Shown here piece after piece: positions 1-5,253 of a stretch of 5,253 bases of DNA. Numbering within the stretch: position 1 is the first letter of the stretch; the number at the start of each line of letters is the position of its first letter. Both the position numbers and the translations under genes were made by a program. Below the pieces are notes generated by a model. It ran no database searches and was not told the origin of the DNA. It worked only from the letters and a program-made list of their open reading frames with translations. The DNA is from JAHJQQ01 sp041739295 (GTDB lineage Bacteria; Pseudomonadota; Gammaproteobacteria; Thiohalobacterales; Thiohalobacteraceae). The DNA is taken from the NCBI GenBank assembly GCA_041739295.1, contig JBGSOE010000090.1, positions 1 through 5,253 on the forward strand, written 5' to 3'.

Positions 1-196
1 GAACCAAATACCTGCATAACAGCGTGCTGGGAGCGTTCGCTTCTCAGTATTGCGCGTTTAAACCCTGACAAAATCCAAATCCTGGGATATCGGAGCGCTA
101 CAACGGCGGAAACGAACCGAGTTTTTCAACACAATAGACCGTTCTCGGTCCTGTAGGTAAAACGGATTTCGCAATTATGAAATGTCCGCTGTGCTT
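1..196. other. Left flank without a complete gene; possible tail of a degraded mobile element
   Basis: No complete gene with a start codon is visible here. On the + strand one frame is open from the window edge to a TAG at 154-156, and another runs from position 3 to a TGA at 66-68, giving a 21-residue carboxy-terminal tail ending CAFKP. Neither has a visible start. The stretch around 118-136 (a GAGTTTTTCAACA-type string) resembles sequence I recall beside the ends of several IS4/IS5/IS1182-type insertion sequences, which would make this a transposase tail plus element end. That resemblance is from memory and was not checked. No matching terminal repeat was found inside the window. Confidence 0.25.
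137..150. other. Small hairpin, possible weak terminator
   Basis: A perfect 5-bp inverted repeat (GACCG and CGGTC) with a 4-nt loop. Read on the - strand the loop is AGAA and the stem is followed by TATTGTGTT, which is only loosely T-rich. Read on the + strand no T run follows. It could act as a weak stop for transcripts in this flank, but the stem is short and a chance repeat is equally possible. Confidence 0.2.
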
Positions 197-222
197 TGCG
201 GTTTCAACCGGTCGATGCAACA
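197..222 (+). repeat. Left terminal inverted repeat of the IS30-family element
   Basis: These 26 bp, beginning TGCGGTTTCAACC, are the exact reverse complement of 1400-1425. The inner part contains the near-palindrome TCAACCGGTCGA. In IS30 elements the ends are bound by the amino-terminal helix-turn-helix region of the transposase. The transposase ribosome binding site begins 18 bp inside this repeat. Confidence 0.9.
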
Positions 223-240
223 TCTAATCTCTAACGACAG

Positions 241-248
241 AGAGGAGG
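241..248 (+). promoter_or_regulatory. Ribosome binding site that decides the transposase start
   Basis: AGAGGAGG is a strong Shine-Dalgarno match. It directly abuts the ATG at 249, leaving no spacer, but sits 9 nt before the in-frame ATG at 258. The spacing favours 258 as the true start. Confidence 0.7.
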
Positions 249-257
249 ATGTTGGAA

Positions 258-1418
258 ATGAAGCGGCGACCGAGGATCTATTACACGGAAGAACAAAAGG
301 CGTTGATGTGGGACCGCTGGAAGCAAGGCGAATCCCTAGAGTCAATTGCCCGGTTGTTTGACCGACACCATCCGTCAATCGAGCGGATCATTAGAGAGCA
401 TGGTGGCATACGGCCGCCAGAGCGCCAACGATCACCTTCTGCGCTAACCCTCGAAGAACGAGAAGATATTTCGCGCGGTATAGCGACTGGCCGCTCCATT
501 CGTTCAATCGCAGTCTCTCTGGGTCGAGCGTCCTCGACCGTCAGTCGAGAAATCAAACGCAACGGTGGTCAACGTGGTTATAGGGCAAATCAGGCCGATC
601 AGGCGGCTTGGGATCGGGGGCATCGACCTAAAACCTGTAAACTGGTAGAGAACCGTGCACTCGCTCGAATCGTAGCCAGGAAGCTTCAGTTGGAGTGGTC
701 ACCTGAGCAGATTGCGGGTTGGCTCAAGCACACCTATCCGGATGACGAGCACTACCAGGTGTCACACGAGACGATCTACAAGAGTCTATTTATCCAGGCG
801 CGCGGGGCCTTAAAGCAAGAGCTGTTGCAGCATTTAAGGCGTACCCGAATGATGCGCCGTTCGCGACACCACACACAGAAAACAGCGGATCACGGCCGGA
901 TTACCGACACGGTATCGATCAGTGAACGGCCTGCCTCGGTGGAAGATCGAGCAGTACCCGGCCATTGGGAAGGAGATCTGCTGTTTGGCAGCAACAACAG
1001 CCAGATAGCCACGTTGGTGGAGCGCCATACACGCTACGTTATGCTGGTCAAAGCCGACAGCAAAGACACTGAAACGGTGGTCAATGCGTTGATTAAACAA
1101 GCGCATAAATTACCGAGGGAGCTTTACAAGTCCCTGACATGGGACCGTGGAAAAGAAATGGCTGATCACAAACGCTTCACATTGGCCACCGATGTGAAGG
1201 TGTACTTCTGTGATCCACAGAACCCTTGGCAGCGAGGTTCTAACGAAAACACTAATGGGCTGTTGAGGCAATACTTCCCGAAAGGAATGGATCTGTCAGC
1301 GGTATCACAAGCACAGTTAAATGCCGTAGCAAGGCGACTAAACGAACGACCAAGAAAGACACTAAACTATGAAACACCAGCGGAACGATTTGATCAATGT
1401 GTTGCATCGACCGGTTGA
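258..1418 (+). CDS. IS30-family transposase, DDE type
   Basis: This enzyme cuts and rejoins the ends of its own element using a DDE (RNase H-fold) active site. The ATG at 258 gives 386 residues, close to the 383 of IS30 transposase; the ATG at 249 would add three. An amino-terminal helix-turn-helix region lies at about residues 14-48 and a second, HTH_38-like one at about 62-102 (ending STVSREIKRN, typical of the family). The integrase core follows. The probable catalytic residues are D240 in GHWEGDLLFG, D296 in TWDRG and E330 in SNENTNG, with 33 residues between the second D and the E, as expected for IS30. The frame is intact, and its TGA (1416-1418) falls inside the right terminal repeat, so the repeat also encodes the last residues. 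It converges with the gene ending at 1441. Confidence 0.95.
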   Translation: MKRRPRIYYTEEQKALMWDRWKQGESLESIARLFDRHHPSIERIIREHGGIRPPERQRSPSALTLEEREDISRGIATGRSIRSIAVSLGRASSTVSREIKRNGGQRGYRANQADQAAWDRGHRPKTCKLVENRALARIVARKLQLEWSPEQIAGWLKHTYPDDEHYQVSHETIYKSLFIQARGALKQELLQHLRRTRMMRRSRHHTQKTADHGRITDTVSISERPASVEDRAVPGHWEGDLLFGSNNSQIATLVERHTRYVMLVKADSKDTETVVNALIKQAHKLPRELYKSLTWDRGKEMADHKRFTLATDVKVYFCDPQNPWQRGSNENTNGLLRQYFPKGMDLSAVSQAQLNAVARRLNERPRKTLNYETPAERFDQCVASTG

Positions 1419-1425
1419 AACCGCA
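1400..1425 (+). repeat. Right terminal inverted repeat of the IS30-family element
   Basis: These 26 bp are a perfect inverted copy of 197-222. The transposase stop codon at 1416-1418 lies within it. The outer end is 15 bp from the stop codon of the neighbouring - strand gene. Confidence 0.9.
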
Positions 1426-1440
1426 TTTAGAAGCAGGCAT

Positions 1441-2619
1441 TCAACGCGAATCGAGAGAGTCCTGTAAATTGAACGCGAAGGATTTGACGTTCTTAGTTAA
1501 GGGGTCACCTAGCTGTGGACCGCCTTCCTTTTCTGCGATCGGATAAACTATCAAAAATGCACTCTGTTCATTGCCTGACCGGGTATCTACGAGTATCCCT
1601 ACCGCGTGTTCACTGGCAACAGTGTTCGGGAAAACAACCATCGCAGCATTGACCTTGATATCTGTCTTCGATGGCAAGCGTAGCTCACCAAACGATGCAA
1701 TGTCGTGAGAAAATGTTTTTAAGAATTCAACAGAGTCCGCGACATTCATGCCCGTTGTGTTGTAATTCGCGTGCTGTTTAAACGAATTCATGTATGCCTT
1801 GAAAAGAGCCACAGGCTGATTAGACTGATCAGGAGATTTTATAGAATCCGCGAAGTAATAGCTCTTCGCCTCGTCCAGTCCGATCCTTCGAATACCGACA
1901 GGATCTGTAAACATGATTAGAACAAAGGGTTCGAACTTGACGAATAATTCGACACGCTTATCATCCATCATATGTTTCAATTCTTTAAAAATTGCCTCGA
2001 TGCTCTGGTCAGATAGCGACGCCTCCGTCTCAAAATAGAAATCAACATCTGCCATCTTTTGGCTATTCTCAGAAAACCACACTTGAATTAGCCAGCGCTC
2101 AGTCTGCCCCTCAGCCTCCCAGATCAACTCATTGGATTTACTATTATCTTCCGTTATGGTCCAGTCATCGTCTATCGCCTTTCTCAGTGCTGAGATTACC
2201 GACTTATATTTCTCGCGAGCTACGGCCGTCGGTACGCTTGAAGCGAAAGTGCATGTGAACTTTCTTCTAAGTGGTTCCGGGTACTCCCAGATCTCGGGAT
2301 AAGAACATTCCCCGCCCATCGTATTCGTGGCCTTATAGGCGAGATAGTTGGGATTTATTTTGGGTTCACCCGACTTGACCTTGTCAAATCCCACATCCGC
2401 TTCAGCCATGAGTTGCGTCACGCCCTCTAAAATATGCGACTTGAATGGATCATCGACCTGCAAGGGATTGAAGAAACTAATGGCAAAACCAGCTACTCCT
2501 GCCAAGGCACTCAAGCCAGATAGCAGCGGGTGATTCAGAACAGGGTACACCAACGTGTTCGCAATATATTTCAGCGAAGCCGCAGATCGCTGTCCGATTA
2601 TTCTGAGAATTTGTGGCAT
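1441..2619 (-). CDS. Uncharacterised 392-residue protein with one N-terminal membrane anchor
   Basis: I do not recognise this family. The amino-terminal 30 residues are basic and amphipathic. They are followed by one clear membrane segment at about residues 32-52 (LLSGLSALAGVAGFAISFF). The remaining 340 residues are mixed, soluble-looking sequence with no further membrane span. Positive charge before the segment suggests the amino end stays in the cytoplasm with the bulk outside the membrane, though this is only a charge argument. The soluble part has two cysteines (C105 and C123), an aromatic-rich stretch at about 152-197 that reads like beta strands, and a hydrophobic strand-rich stretch at about 320-362. 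The ATG at 2619 has no good Shine-Dalgarno upstream. It follows the zinc-ribbon membrane gene by 118 nt on the same strand. The stop is native, as the IS30 element begins 15 bp beyond it, so the protein is not truncated by the insertion. Confidence 0.8.
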   Translation of the reverse strand: MPQILRIIGQRSAASLKYIANTLVYPVLNHPLLSGLSALAGVAGFAISFFNPLQVDDPFKSHILEGVTQLMAEADVGFDKVKSGEPKINPNYLAYKATNTMGGECSYPEIWEYPEPLRRKFTCTFASSVPTAVAREKYKSVISALRKAIDDDWTITEDNSKSNELIWEAEGQTERWLIQVWFSENSQKMADVDFYFETEASLSDQSIEAIFKELKHMMDDKRVELFVKFEPFVLIMFTDPVGIRRIGLDEAKSYYFADSIKSPDQSNQPVALFKAYMNSFKQHANYNTTGMNVADSVEFLKTFSHDIASFGELRLPSKTDIKVNAAMVVFPNTVASEHAVGILVDTRSGNEQSAFLIVYPIAEKEGGPQLGDPLTKNVKSFAFNLQDSLDSR

Positions 2620-2737
2620 TTTGATCTGGGTAATTAGACTTTACTCTAAGTCACATACTACTACGGGCATGTGATCGACGCTTGGATCCATCCTAAACCA
2701 ATAAATTGGAAGTTATCGCTAAAATACTTTCGCGGAT
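2620..2737. other. Intergenic region with two short palindromes upstream of the 392-residue gene
   Basis: This 118-bp gap separates the zinc-ribbon gene from the 392-residue gene. It holds a 12-bp symmetrical site CCAATAAATTGG (2698-2709, arms of 5 with 2 central bases) and a wider inverted repeat, TCACAT (2651-2656) with ATGTGA (2669-2674), separated by 12 bases. Either could bind a dimeric regulator. I see no convincing -35/-10 pair for the downstream gene and no hairpin followed by a T run that would end the upstream transcript, so read-through is possible. Confidence 0.3.
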
Positions 2738-3178
2738 TCAAGAAGAAACGAACCAGTTCCAGAACAGATTCCAAACCCACCAAACCGCGTAGGCAGCGCC
2801 TGCGAACACGAGCAGTTTGAGTGCGAGCAGTGCAAATTTAATGAGTTGCACAAGCATCGCGATCCCTATCGGCCAAGCAACCATTCCAAGGACGCTCGGC
2901 CAGATCAAATCTTGCCCCTGGTATCCATGAGATACGCCGTAACTATATCCCGCGATCCCCGTGATAATTGCGCATACCCAGTGCACCCAGGTTGGAATGA
3001 GCTCGACTAATTGATCTATCCATGGATAAAGGGGTTGAGACGCACCTCTATTAACTCCACCCGTCGAGCTGTCAGGTGTATTTATGTAGCCTGAACCATT
3101 GCACCTGGAACATGACCGGAGGACACCAAGTTCATATCTATAACCACCGGCGCAATAACCACAAGGTTGCACTGACAC
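2738..3178 (-). CDS. Small membrane protein with DnaJ-type zinc ribbon
   Basis: With the GTG start at 3178 the product is 146 residues. Near the amino end are two paired-cysteine motifs, CGYCAGG (C6, C9) and CSRCNGSG (C23, C26). The second fits the CxxCxGxG repeat of DnaJ zinc-binding domains exactly, so one zinc bound by four cysteines is likely. There is no J domain or HPD motif, so this is not a DnaJ co-chaperone. After a Gly/Ser/Pro-rich linker come hydrophobic segments at about 63-82, 91-112 and 113-142, the last very rich in Trp, Phe and Ala, so two or three membrane spans are likely. The reading frame opens further upstream, to a TTG at 3223, which would add 15 residues. GTG at 3178 is preferred because AGAGGA lies 8 nt before it, whereas the TTG has no ribosome site. 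The function is unknown; the ribbon may bind protein or nucleic acid at the membrane. Confidence 0.75.
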   Translation of the reverse strand: MSVQPCGYCAGGYRYELGVLRSCSRCNGSGYINTPDSSTGGVNRGASQPLYPWIDQLVELIPTWVHWVCAIITGIAGYSYGVSHGYQGQDLIWPSVLGMVAWPIGIAMLVQLIKFALLALKLLVFAGAAYAVWWVWNLFWNWFVSS

Positions 3179-3186
3179 TGAGAATA

Positions 3187-3192
3187 TCCTCT
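3187..3192 (-). promoter_or_regulatory. Ribosome binding site supporting the GTG start at 3178
   Basis: On the - strand this reads AGAGGA, 8 nt before the GTG at 3178. It sits inside the longer open frame that starts with TTG at 3223, which lacks any comparable site, so it argues for the shorter protein. Confidence 0.55.
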
Positions 3193-3194
3193 GA

Positions 3195-3223
3195 AATATA
3201 CCGTTGAATTGCGTTATTACCAA
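3195..3223 (-). promoter_or_regulatory. Candidate sigma-70-type promoter for the zinc-ribbon gene
   Basis: On the - strand TTGGTA (3223-3218) is followed after exactly 17 bp by TATATT (3200-3195). These match the -35 and -10 consensus at 4 of 6 and 5 of 6 positions. A transcript starting about 7 nt downstream would have a leader of only about 10 nt and would clip the AGAGGA site, so either the start point lies a little earlier or the match is accidental. If real, it lets this gene be expressed apart from the 531-residue gene upstream. Confidence 0.25.
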
Positions 3224-3278
3224 TTAAAGGTGCAATTTAACTTATGCAGGAACTGCCGCAAGAGAATCCAGGCAGACT

Positions 3279-3422
3279 TTATCCAATTCCAAAAGGATCT
3301 ATCGTTGCGGGTGACTGGTTCCGCACACCCGGATCTAGGACCGCGTCGGCACCTGCACCACCCGAGACACTGGGGCTAGCTGCAACAGACAAGGTCAGGC
3401 TAATCGCGTTGCTCCCAGCCAT
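3279..3422 (-). CDS. Candidate 47-residue Ala/Gly/Ser-rich small protein
   Basis: An ATG at 3422 opens a 47-residue frame to TAA at 3279-3281. The product begins MAGSNAISLTLSVAASP, continues through a Gly/Ala/Asp-rich middle (GGAGAD) and ends DPFGIG. It has no cysteine and no lysine. The start overlaps the end of the candidate 28-residue gene by 23 nt in another frame, an arrangement typical of translational coupling. The ATG is preceded by a GC-rich hairpin rather than a clear Shine-Dalgarno; AGG occurs 5 nt before it. I do not recognise the product. In favour of a gene are the otherwise unexplained 316-bp gap and the same-strand order. Against it are the short length and weak ribosome site. 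Confidence 0.3.
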   Translation of the reverse strand: MAGSNAISLTLSVAASPSVSGGAGADAVLDPGVRNQSPATIDPFGIG

Positions 3423-3486
3423 CGGCGCCTGCGGGCGCCAGCAACAACCTCAGCAGGATGATCCCGTACACCAGGGCTATAATCAC
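3400..3486 (-). CDS. Candidate 28-residue single-span membrane peptide
   Basis: A GTG at 3486 opens a 28-codon frame ending with TAG at 3400-3402. Residues 2-17 (IIALVYGIILLRLLLA) form one hydrophobic segment long enough to cross or nearly cross a membrane. A short polar tail follows, ending GWEQRD. AGGA lies 9 nt before the GTG, a moderate ribosome site. The gene would begin 53 nt after the stop of the 531-residue gene, and its tail overlaps the start of the 47-residue frame. Small hydrophobic peptides of this size occur as accessory subunits of membrane complexes, but nothing here identifies a partner. The same frame stays open for 16 codons upstream without a standard start. Confidence 0.35.
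   Translation of the reverse strand: MIIALVYGIILLRLLLAPAGADGWEQRD
3424..3439 (-). promoter_or_regulatory. GC-rich hairpin directly before the 47-residue frame
   Basis: GGCGCC occurs twice, at 3424-3429 and 3434-3439, separated by 4 bases, so the RNA can form a 6-bp all-GC stem with a 4-nt loop on either strand. On the - strand the stem ends one base before the ATG at 3422 and lies inside the 28-residue frame. A ribosome translating that frame would melt it, which could couple the two small genes. No T run follows, so it is not a typical intrinsic terminator. Confidence 0.4.
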
Positions 3487-3539
3487 ACCGATAATTCCTG
3501 GAAAACAGGCGTCTATCCGTCCACTGGAAACTGTTCAGA

Positions 3540-5135
3540 TCACCCATTCGCCGTCACCCAGCGACCACGTTCCCAAACAAATCGTGACCTCAATGGTTTG
3601 CCTGTGGCATTTAGCCGATTAACGAGACCAAGAGCCGGGTTACCGGTCACGGTGTATGAGTAATCACAGATCCAGCCCGGCGCATTGCCGGCTGACACGC
3701 ACTGTCCTGACTGCCTGAAGCTCGCTATGCGAAAACGGGGCGCATTGATGGGCCCGCTGTTTTCAAGTGCACCTTGCCCTGCGCCAATAAAAAAGCATGT
3801 CGTTGCCTCTATGGGCCCCAACCTGGCTTCTCTGCGCAGGGCCATGTTGCAGTCCCTGATTACTGACTCAGCGCCTGCATTTACGCTCAATACGATCTGA
3901 TTCACGTAATCGTAGATGTCGCCTGCGGTTGGTGGACCATTGCCCGTTGTGTTCGTAGCATTGACTGCCTGCCTGACGGTTATGCCAAGCGCCCTTGCCT
4001 TTTCGATTACCAATCCTTGCGCATAGGCGTTCGCCAATATTTCCCTGCCGGCCACGTTGTCTTTATCGGTATCCAGAGGTAGATACGTCGTTATCACGCT
4101 GTTGAGTTTCGCGTGCGTATCAGCCTTATAGATCAACGCCTGGAGATCCGCCTTCGAGTCGATCAATGCCTGGCCCCGCATCGCGTCAAAGTAGTTATTG
4201 ATGTCCCAGTACCAGTCCATGGGCGCTCGTATGGCTTTTAATCGCCCCCTGGATTCTTTTTGCCACACCGCGCCGAGCCTGATCCCTTCCAGACCATCGC
4301 GAAATTCATCTATTTGCGCCTTTTCCGAGGCAGCGAGGTCATGAAGCAGTTTTTTCCTCATCTCGTCGAATTCAGGTGGCCAGGAGATACCGACGCCATA
4401 GGTGCTGGTTTCTTCCTCTGCCTCGGCGATCAGTTTTCCAATCGCTACGAGATCGTCATAGCCGCTGGCGTCCCGAGCCGCCTGGAGCAATCGCTCCTGG
4501 TGCATTCGATCTACCGTGTTACGAAAAGCCAGGGCACGGGCGTTGTCAAAATCCCGCTCACGCGCGGTGTCGGCGAATGTTCTCAGCGGCTCGGCTTCCT
4601 CGTACAACGCACGGAATTTGGCAACATCTTTCTCCGATGAAGTCAGACCCGGGAAGGCAGCAGTTATCTGGTCAAGCCGCGCACGCGCTGCGCGAATCGT
4701 TTTGACGCCATCGACGGCCTGCTGGTGCAAGCGTGGATCTCTGAAGACCTTTGACAGCGACCCTACCTGTGTCGCGTTATCCTTACCATTGTTACTCATT
4801 CGAACGTGGCAACGTTCCGCGACATTGAGCCACCGTTCACGTTCTTTATCGGGTATGGCATCGAATGTCGTACCAAACAGCTTTTTTGAACGAGCATCGG
4901 TAACCAGCCAGGCAATACGGGGTACGGCAAGTGCGGGCTTCTCACGCTTTTGGCTGACTGAATGCGAGCGGTTCCAGAGAACCACGTAGGGAATATCGGA
5001 TACATCTACCAGCCAGGACTTGTAGAGTTCGCAATCGCTCCCCGATGGATTTGCTGCGGTAGCGCTTCGCACTGCGATGGTGCAGCACGCGATAAATAGG
5101 CACAACGCATAGAGACTACTGTTTTTTATCGGCAT
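3540..5135 (-). CDS. Uncharacterised 531-residue exported protein
   Basis: I do not recognise this family. The first 28 residues form a classical Sec signal peptide: K4, then a hydrophobic core at about 9-22, then ATAA just before N29, with likely signal peptidase I cleavage after A27 or A28. A lipoprotein site is unlikely because the residues before C17 (FIA) do not fit a lipobox. The mature protein has six cysteines (C35, C109, C429, C447, C479, C490), consistent with disulphide bonds in the periplasm. Residues about 130-350 are charged and probably helical, and include coiled-coil-like stretches. The last 90 residues (about 440-531) look like a separate module, with CFFIGAGQGA, then FRQSGQC and WICDYSY, and a final FVWERGRW. 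GAGGTGA lies 6 nt before the ATG at 5135, a strong ribosome site supporting this start. It is the first gene of the - strand block. Confidence 0.85.
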   Translation of the reverse strand: MPIKNSSLYALCLFIACCTIAVRSATAANPSGSDCELYKSWLVDVSDIPYVVLWNRSHSVSQKREKPALAVPRIAWLVTDARSKKLFGTTFDAIPDKERERWLNVAERCHVRMSNNGKDNATQVGSLSKVFRDPRLHQQAVDGVKTIRAARARLDQITAAFPGLTSSEKDVAKFRALYEEAEPLRTFADTARERDFDNARALAFRNTVDRMHQERLLQAARDASGYDDLVAIGKLIAEAEEETSTYGVGISWPPEFDEMRKKLLHDLAASEKAQIDEFRDGLEGIRLGAVWQKESRGRLKAIRAPMDWYWDINNYFDAMRGQALIDSKADLQALIYKADTHAKLNSVITTYLPLDTDKDNVAGREILANAYAQGLVIEKARALGITVRQAVNATNTTGNGPPTAGDIYDYVNQIVLSVNAGAESVIRDCNMALRREARLGPIEATTCFFIGAGQGALENSGPINAPRFRIASFRQSGQCVSAGNAPGWICDYSYTVTGNPALGLVNRLNATGKPLRSRFVWERGRWVTANG

Positions 5136-5141
5136 CTGCAG

Positions 5142-5148
5142 TCACCTC
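5142..5148 (-). promoter_or_regulatory. Ribosome binding site of the 531-residue exported protein
   Basis: On the - strand this reads GAGGTGA, 6 nt before the ATG at 5135. It is among the clearest translation signals in the window and fixes the start that gives a well-formed signal peptide. Confidence 0.75.
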
Positions 5149-5253
5149 AATGTCTCAGCCAGGATGCGATGACAGTTTTGCGCCTAGGGAGCCTCTGATT
5201 AAGTCTCCCACCCGATCAACGGATGAGTTATAAAGCGCACAGACATCGTGTTG
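5149..5253. other. Right flank: leader of the 531-residue gene and possible mobile-element end
   Basis: No complete gene is present. On the - strand the promoter of the 531-residue gene should lie here or just beyond the window. A TATAAC string near 5230 could be a -10 box, but its -35 region would fall at or near the window edge. On the + strand, the stretch from 5187 (GGGAGCCTCTGATTAAGTC) resembles terminal repeats I recall from IS5-like elements and also contains a GGAG-type 5-bp inverted repeat (5187-5191 with 5205-5209). A + strand frame beginning at the ATG at 5223 (MSYKAHRHRV) stays open to the window end, without a clear ribosome site. An insertion sequence starting here is possible but unproven. 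Confidence 0.25.

Larger units (their letters stand above)
197..1425 (+). mobile_element. Complete IS30-family insertion sequence
   Basis: The element is bounded by a 26-bp perfect inverted repeat (197-222 and 1400-1425) and holds a single intact transposase gene. Its length of 1229 bp is close to that of IS30 itself (about 1.2 kb). IS30 elements usually duplicate 2-4 bp of target. The bases just outside are TT on the left (195-196) and TT on the right (1426-1427), so a 2-bp duplication is possible but too short to prove the boundary. Intact ends and an uninterrupted reading frame suggest a fairly recent and possibly still mobile copy. It lies just beyond the 3' end of the - strand gene ending at 1441 and does not break any gene visible here. 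Confidence 0.88.

Noticed and set aside
834..1106. A 90-codon - strand frame within the transposase
   Set aside because: It is the antisense of the conserved DDE core, and no independent start signal is visible.
1992..2533. Two + strand frames of 61 and 88 codons inside the 392-residue gene
   Set aside because: They have no ribosome site and low-complexity products, and are fully contained opposite a longer frame.
2738..3178. Possible DnaJ co-chaperone
   Set aside because: It has only two cysteine pairs and no J domain or HPD motif, and the rest of the protein is membrane-spanning.
3244..3663. A 139-codon + strand frame across the gap and the 3' end of the 531-residue gene
   Set aside because: It lacks a properly spaced ribosome site, overlaps the end of a well-supported opposite-strand gene by about 120 bases, and its product is Pro/Gln-rich with no recognisable feature.
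4260..4989. Overlapping + strand frames of 109-157 codons inside the 531-residue gene
   Set aside because: They lie wholly opposite a gene with a strong ribosome site and signal peptide. Their Arg/Ala/Ser-rich products look like antisense shadow translation.
3540..5135. Possible lipoprotein because of the Cys pair in the signal peptide
   Set aside because: The residues before C17 (FIA) do not form a lipobox, and a standard signal peptidase I site (ATAA) follows the hydrophobic core.
1..5253. CRISPR array, tRNA or rRNA genes
   Set aside because: No regularly spaced direct repeats, cloverleaf-like segments or conserved ribosomal RNA stretches were seen on either strand.

Overview
The window looks like an accessory region of a Gram-negative, probably gammaproteobacterial, chromosome or plasmid. 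The grounds are a complete IS30-family insertion sequence, Shine-Dalgarno-type ribosome sites, a Sec-type signal peptide on one protein, and a base composition that looks near 50% GC by eye. The genus cannot be fixed from the sequence.

Layout: (1) Positions 1-196 hold no complete gene. They look like the tail of some other element and include a small hairpin. (2) Positions 197-1425 are an IS30-family element with 26-bp perfect terminal inverted repeats and an intact DDE transposase on the + strand. (3) Positions 1441-5135 carry a block of genes all on the - strand. Read in their own direction these are a 531-residue exported, cysteine-containing protein (5135-3540); a gap holding two candidate very small genes, a 28-residue membrane peptide and a 47-residue Ala/Gly/Ser-rich peptide; a small membrane protein with a DnaJ-type zinc ribbon (3178-2738); and a 392-residue protein with one N-terminal membrane anchor (2619-1441). 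(4) Positions 5136-5253 are the leader of the 531-residue gene and sequence that may belong to another mobile element.

None of the three larger - strand proteins is a family I can name. What they share is location: one appears periplasmic and the other two, plus one small peptide, are membrane-anchored. That makes an envelope-associated gene set plausible, but their working together is inferred only from shared strand and order. The gaps between them (361 and 118 nt) are wide for a tight operon, and a candidate internal promoter lies before the zinc-ribbon gene. The IS30 element sits 15 bp past the stop codon of the last gene, so whatever originally followed the block has been separated from it. 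The IS transposase is transcribed towards the block.
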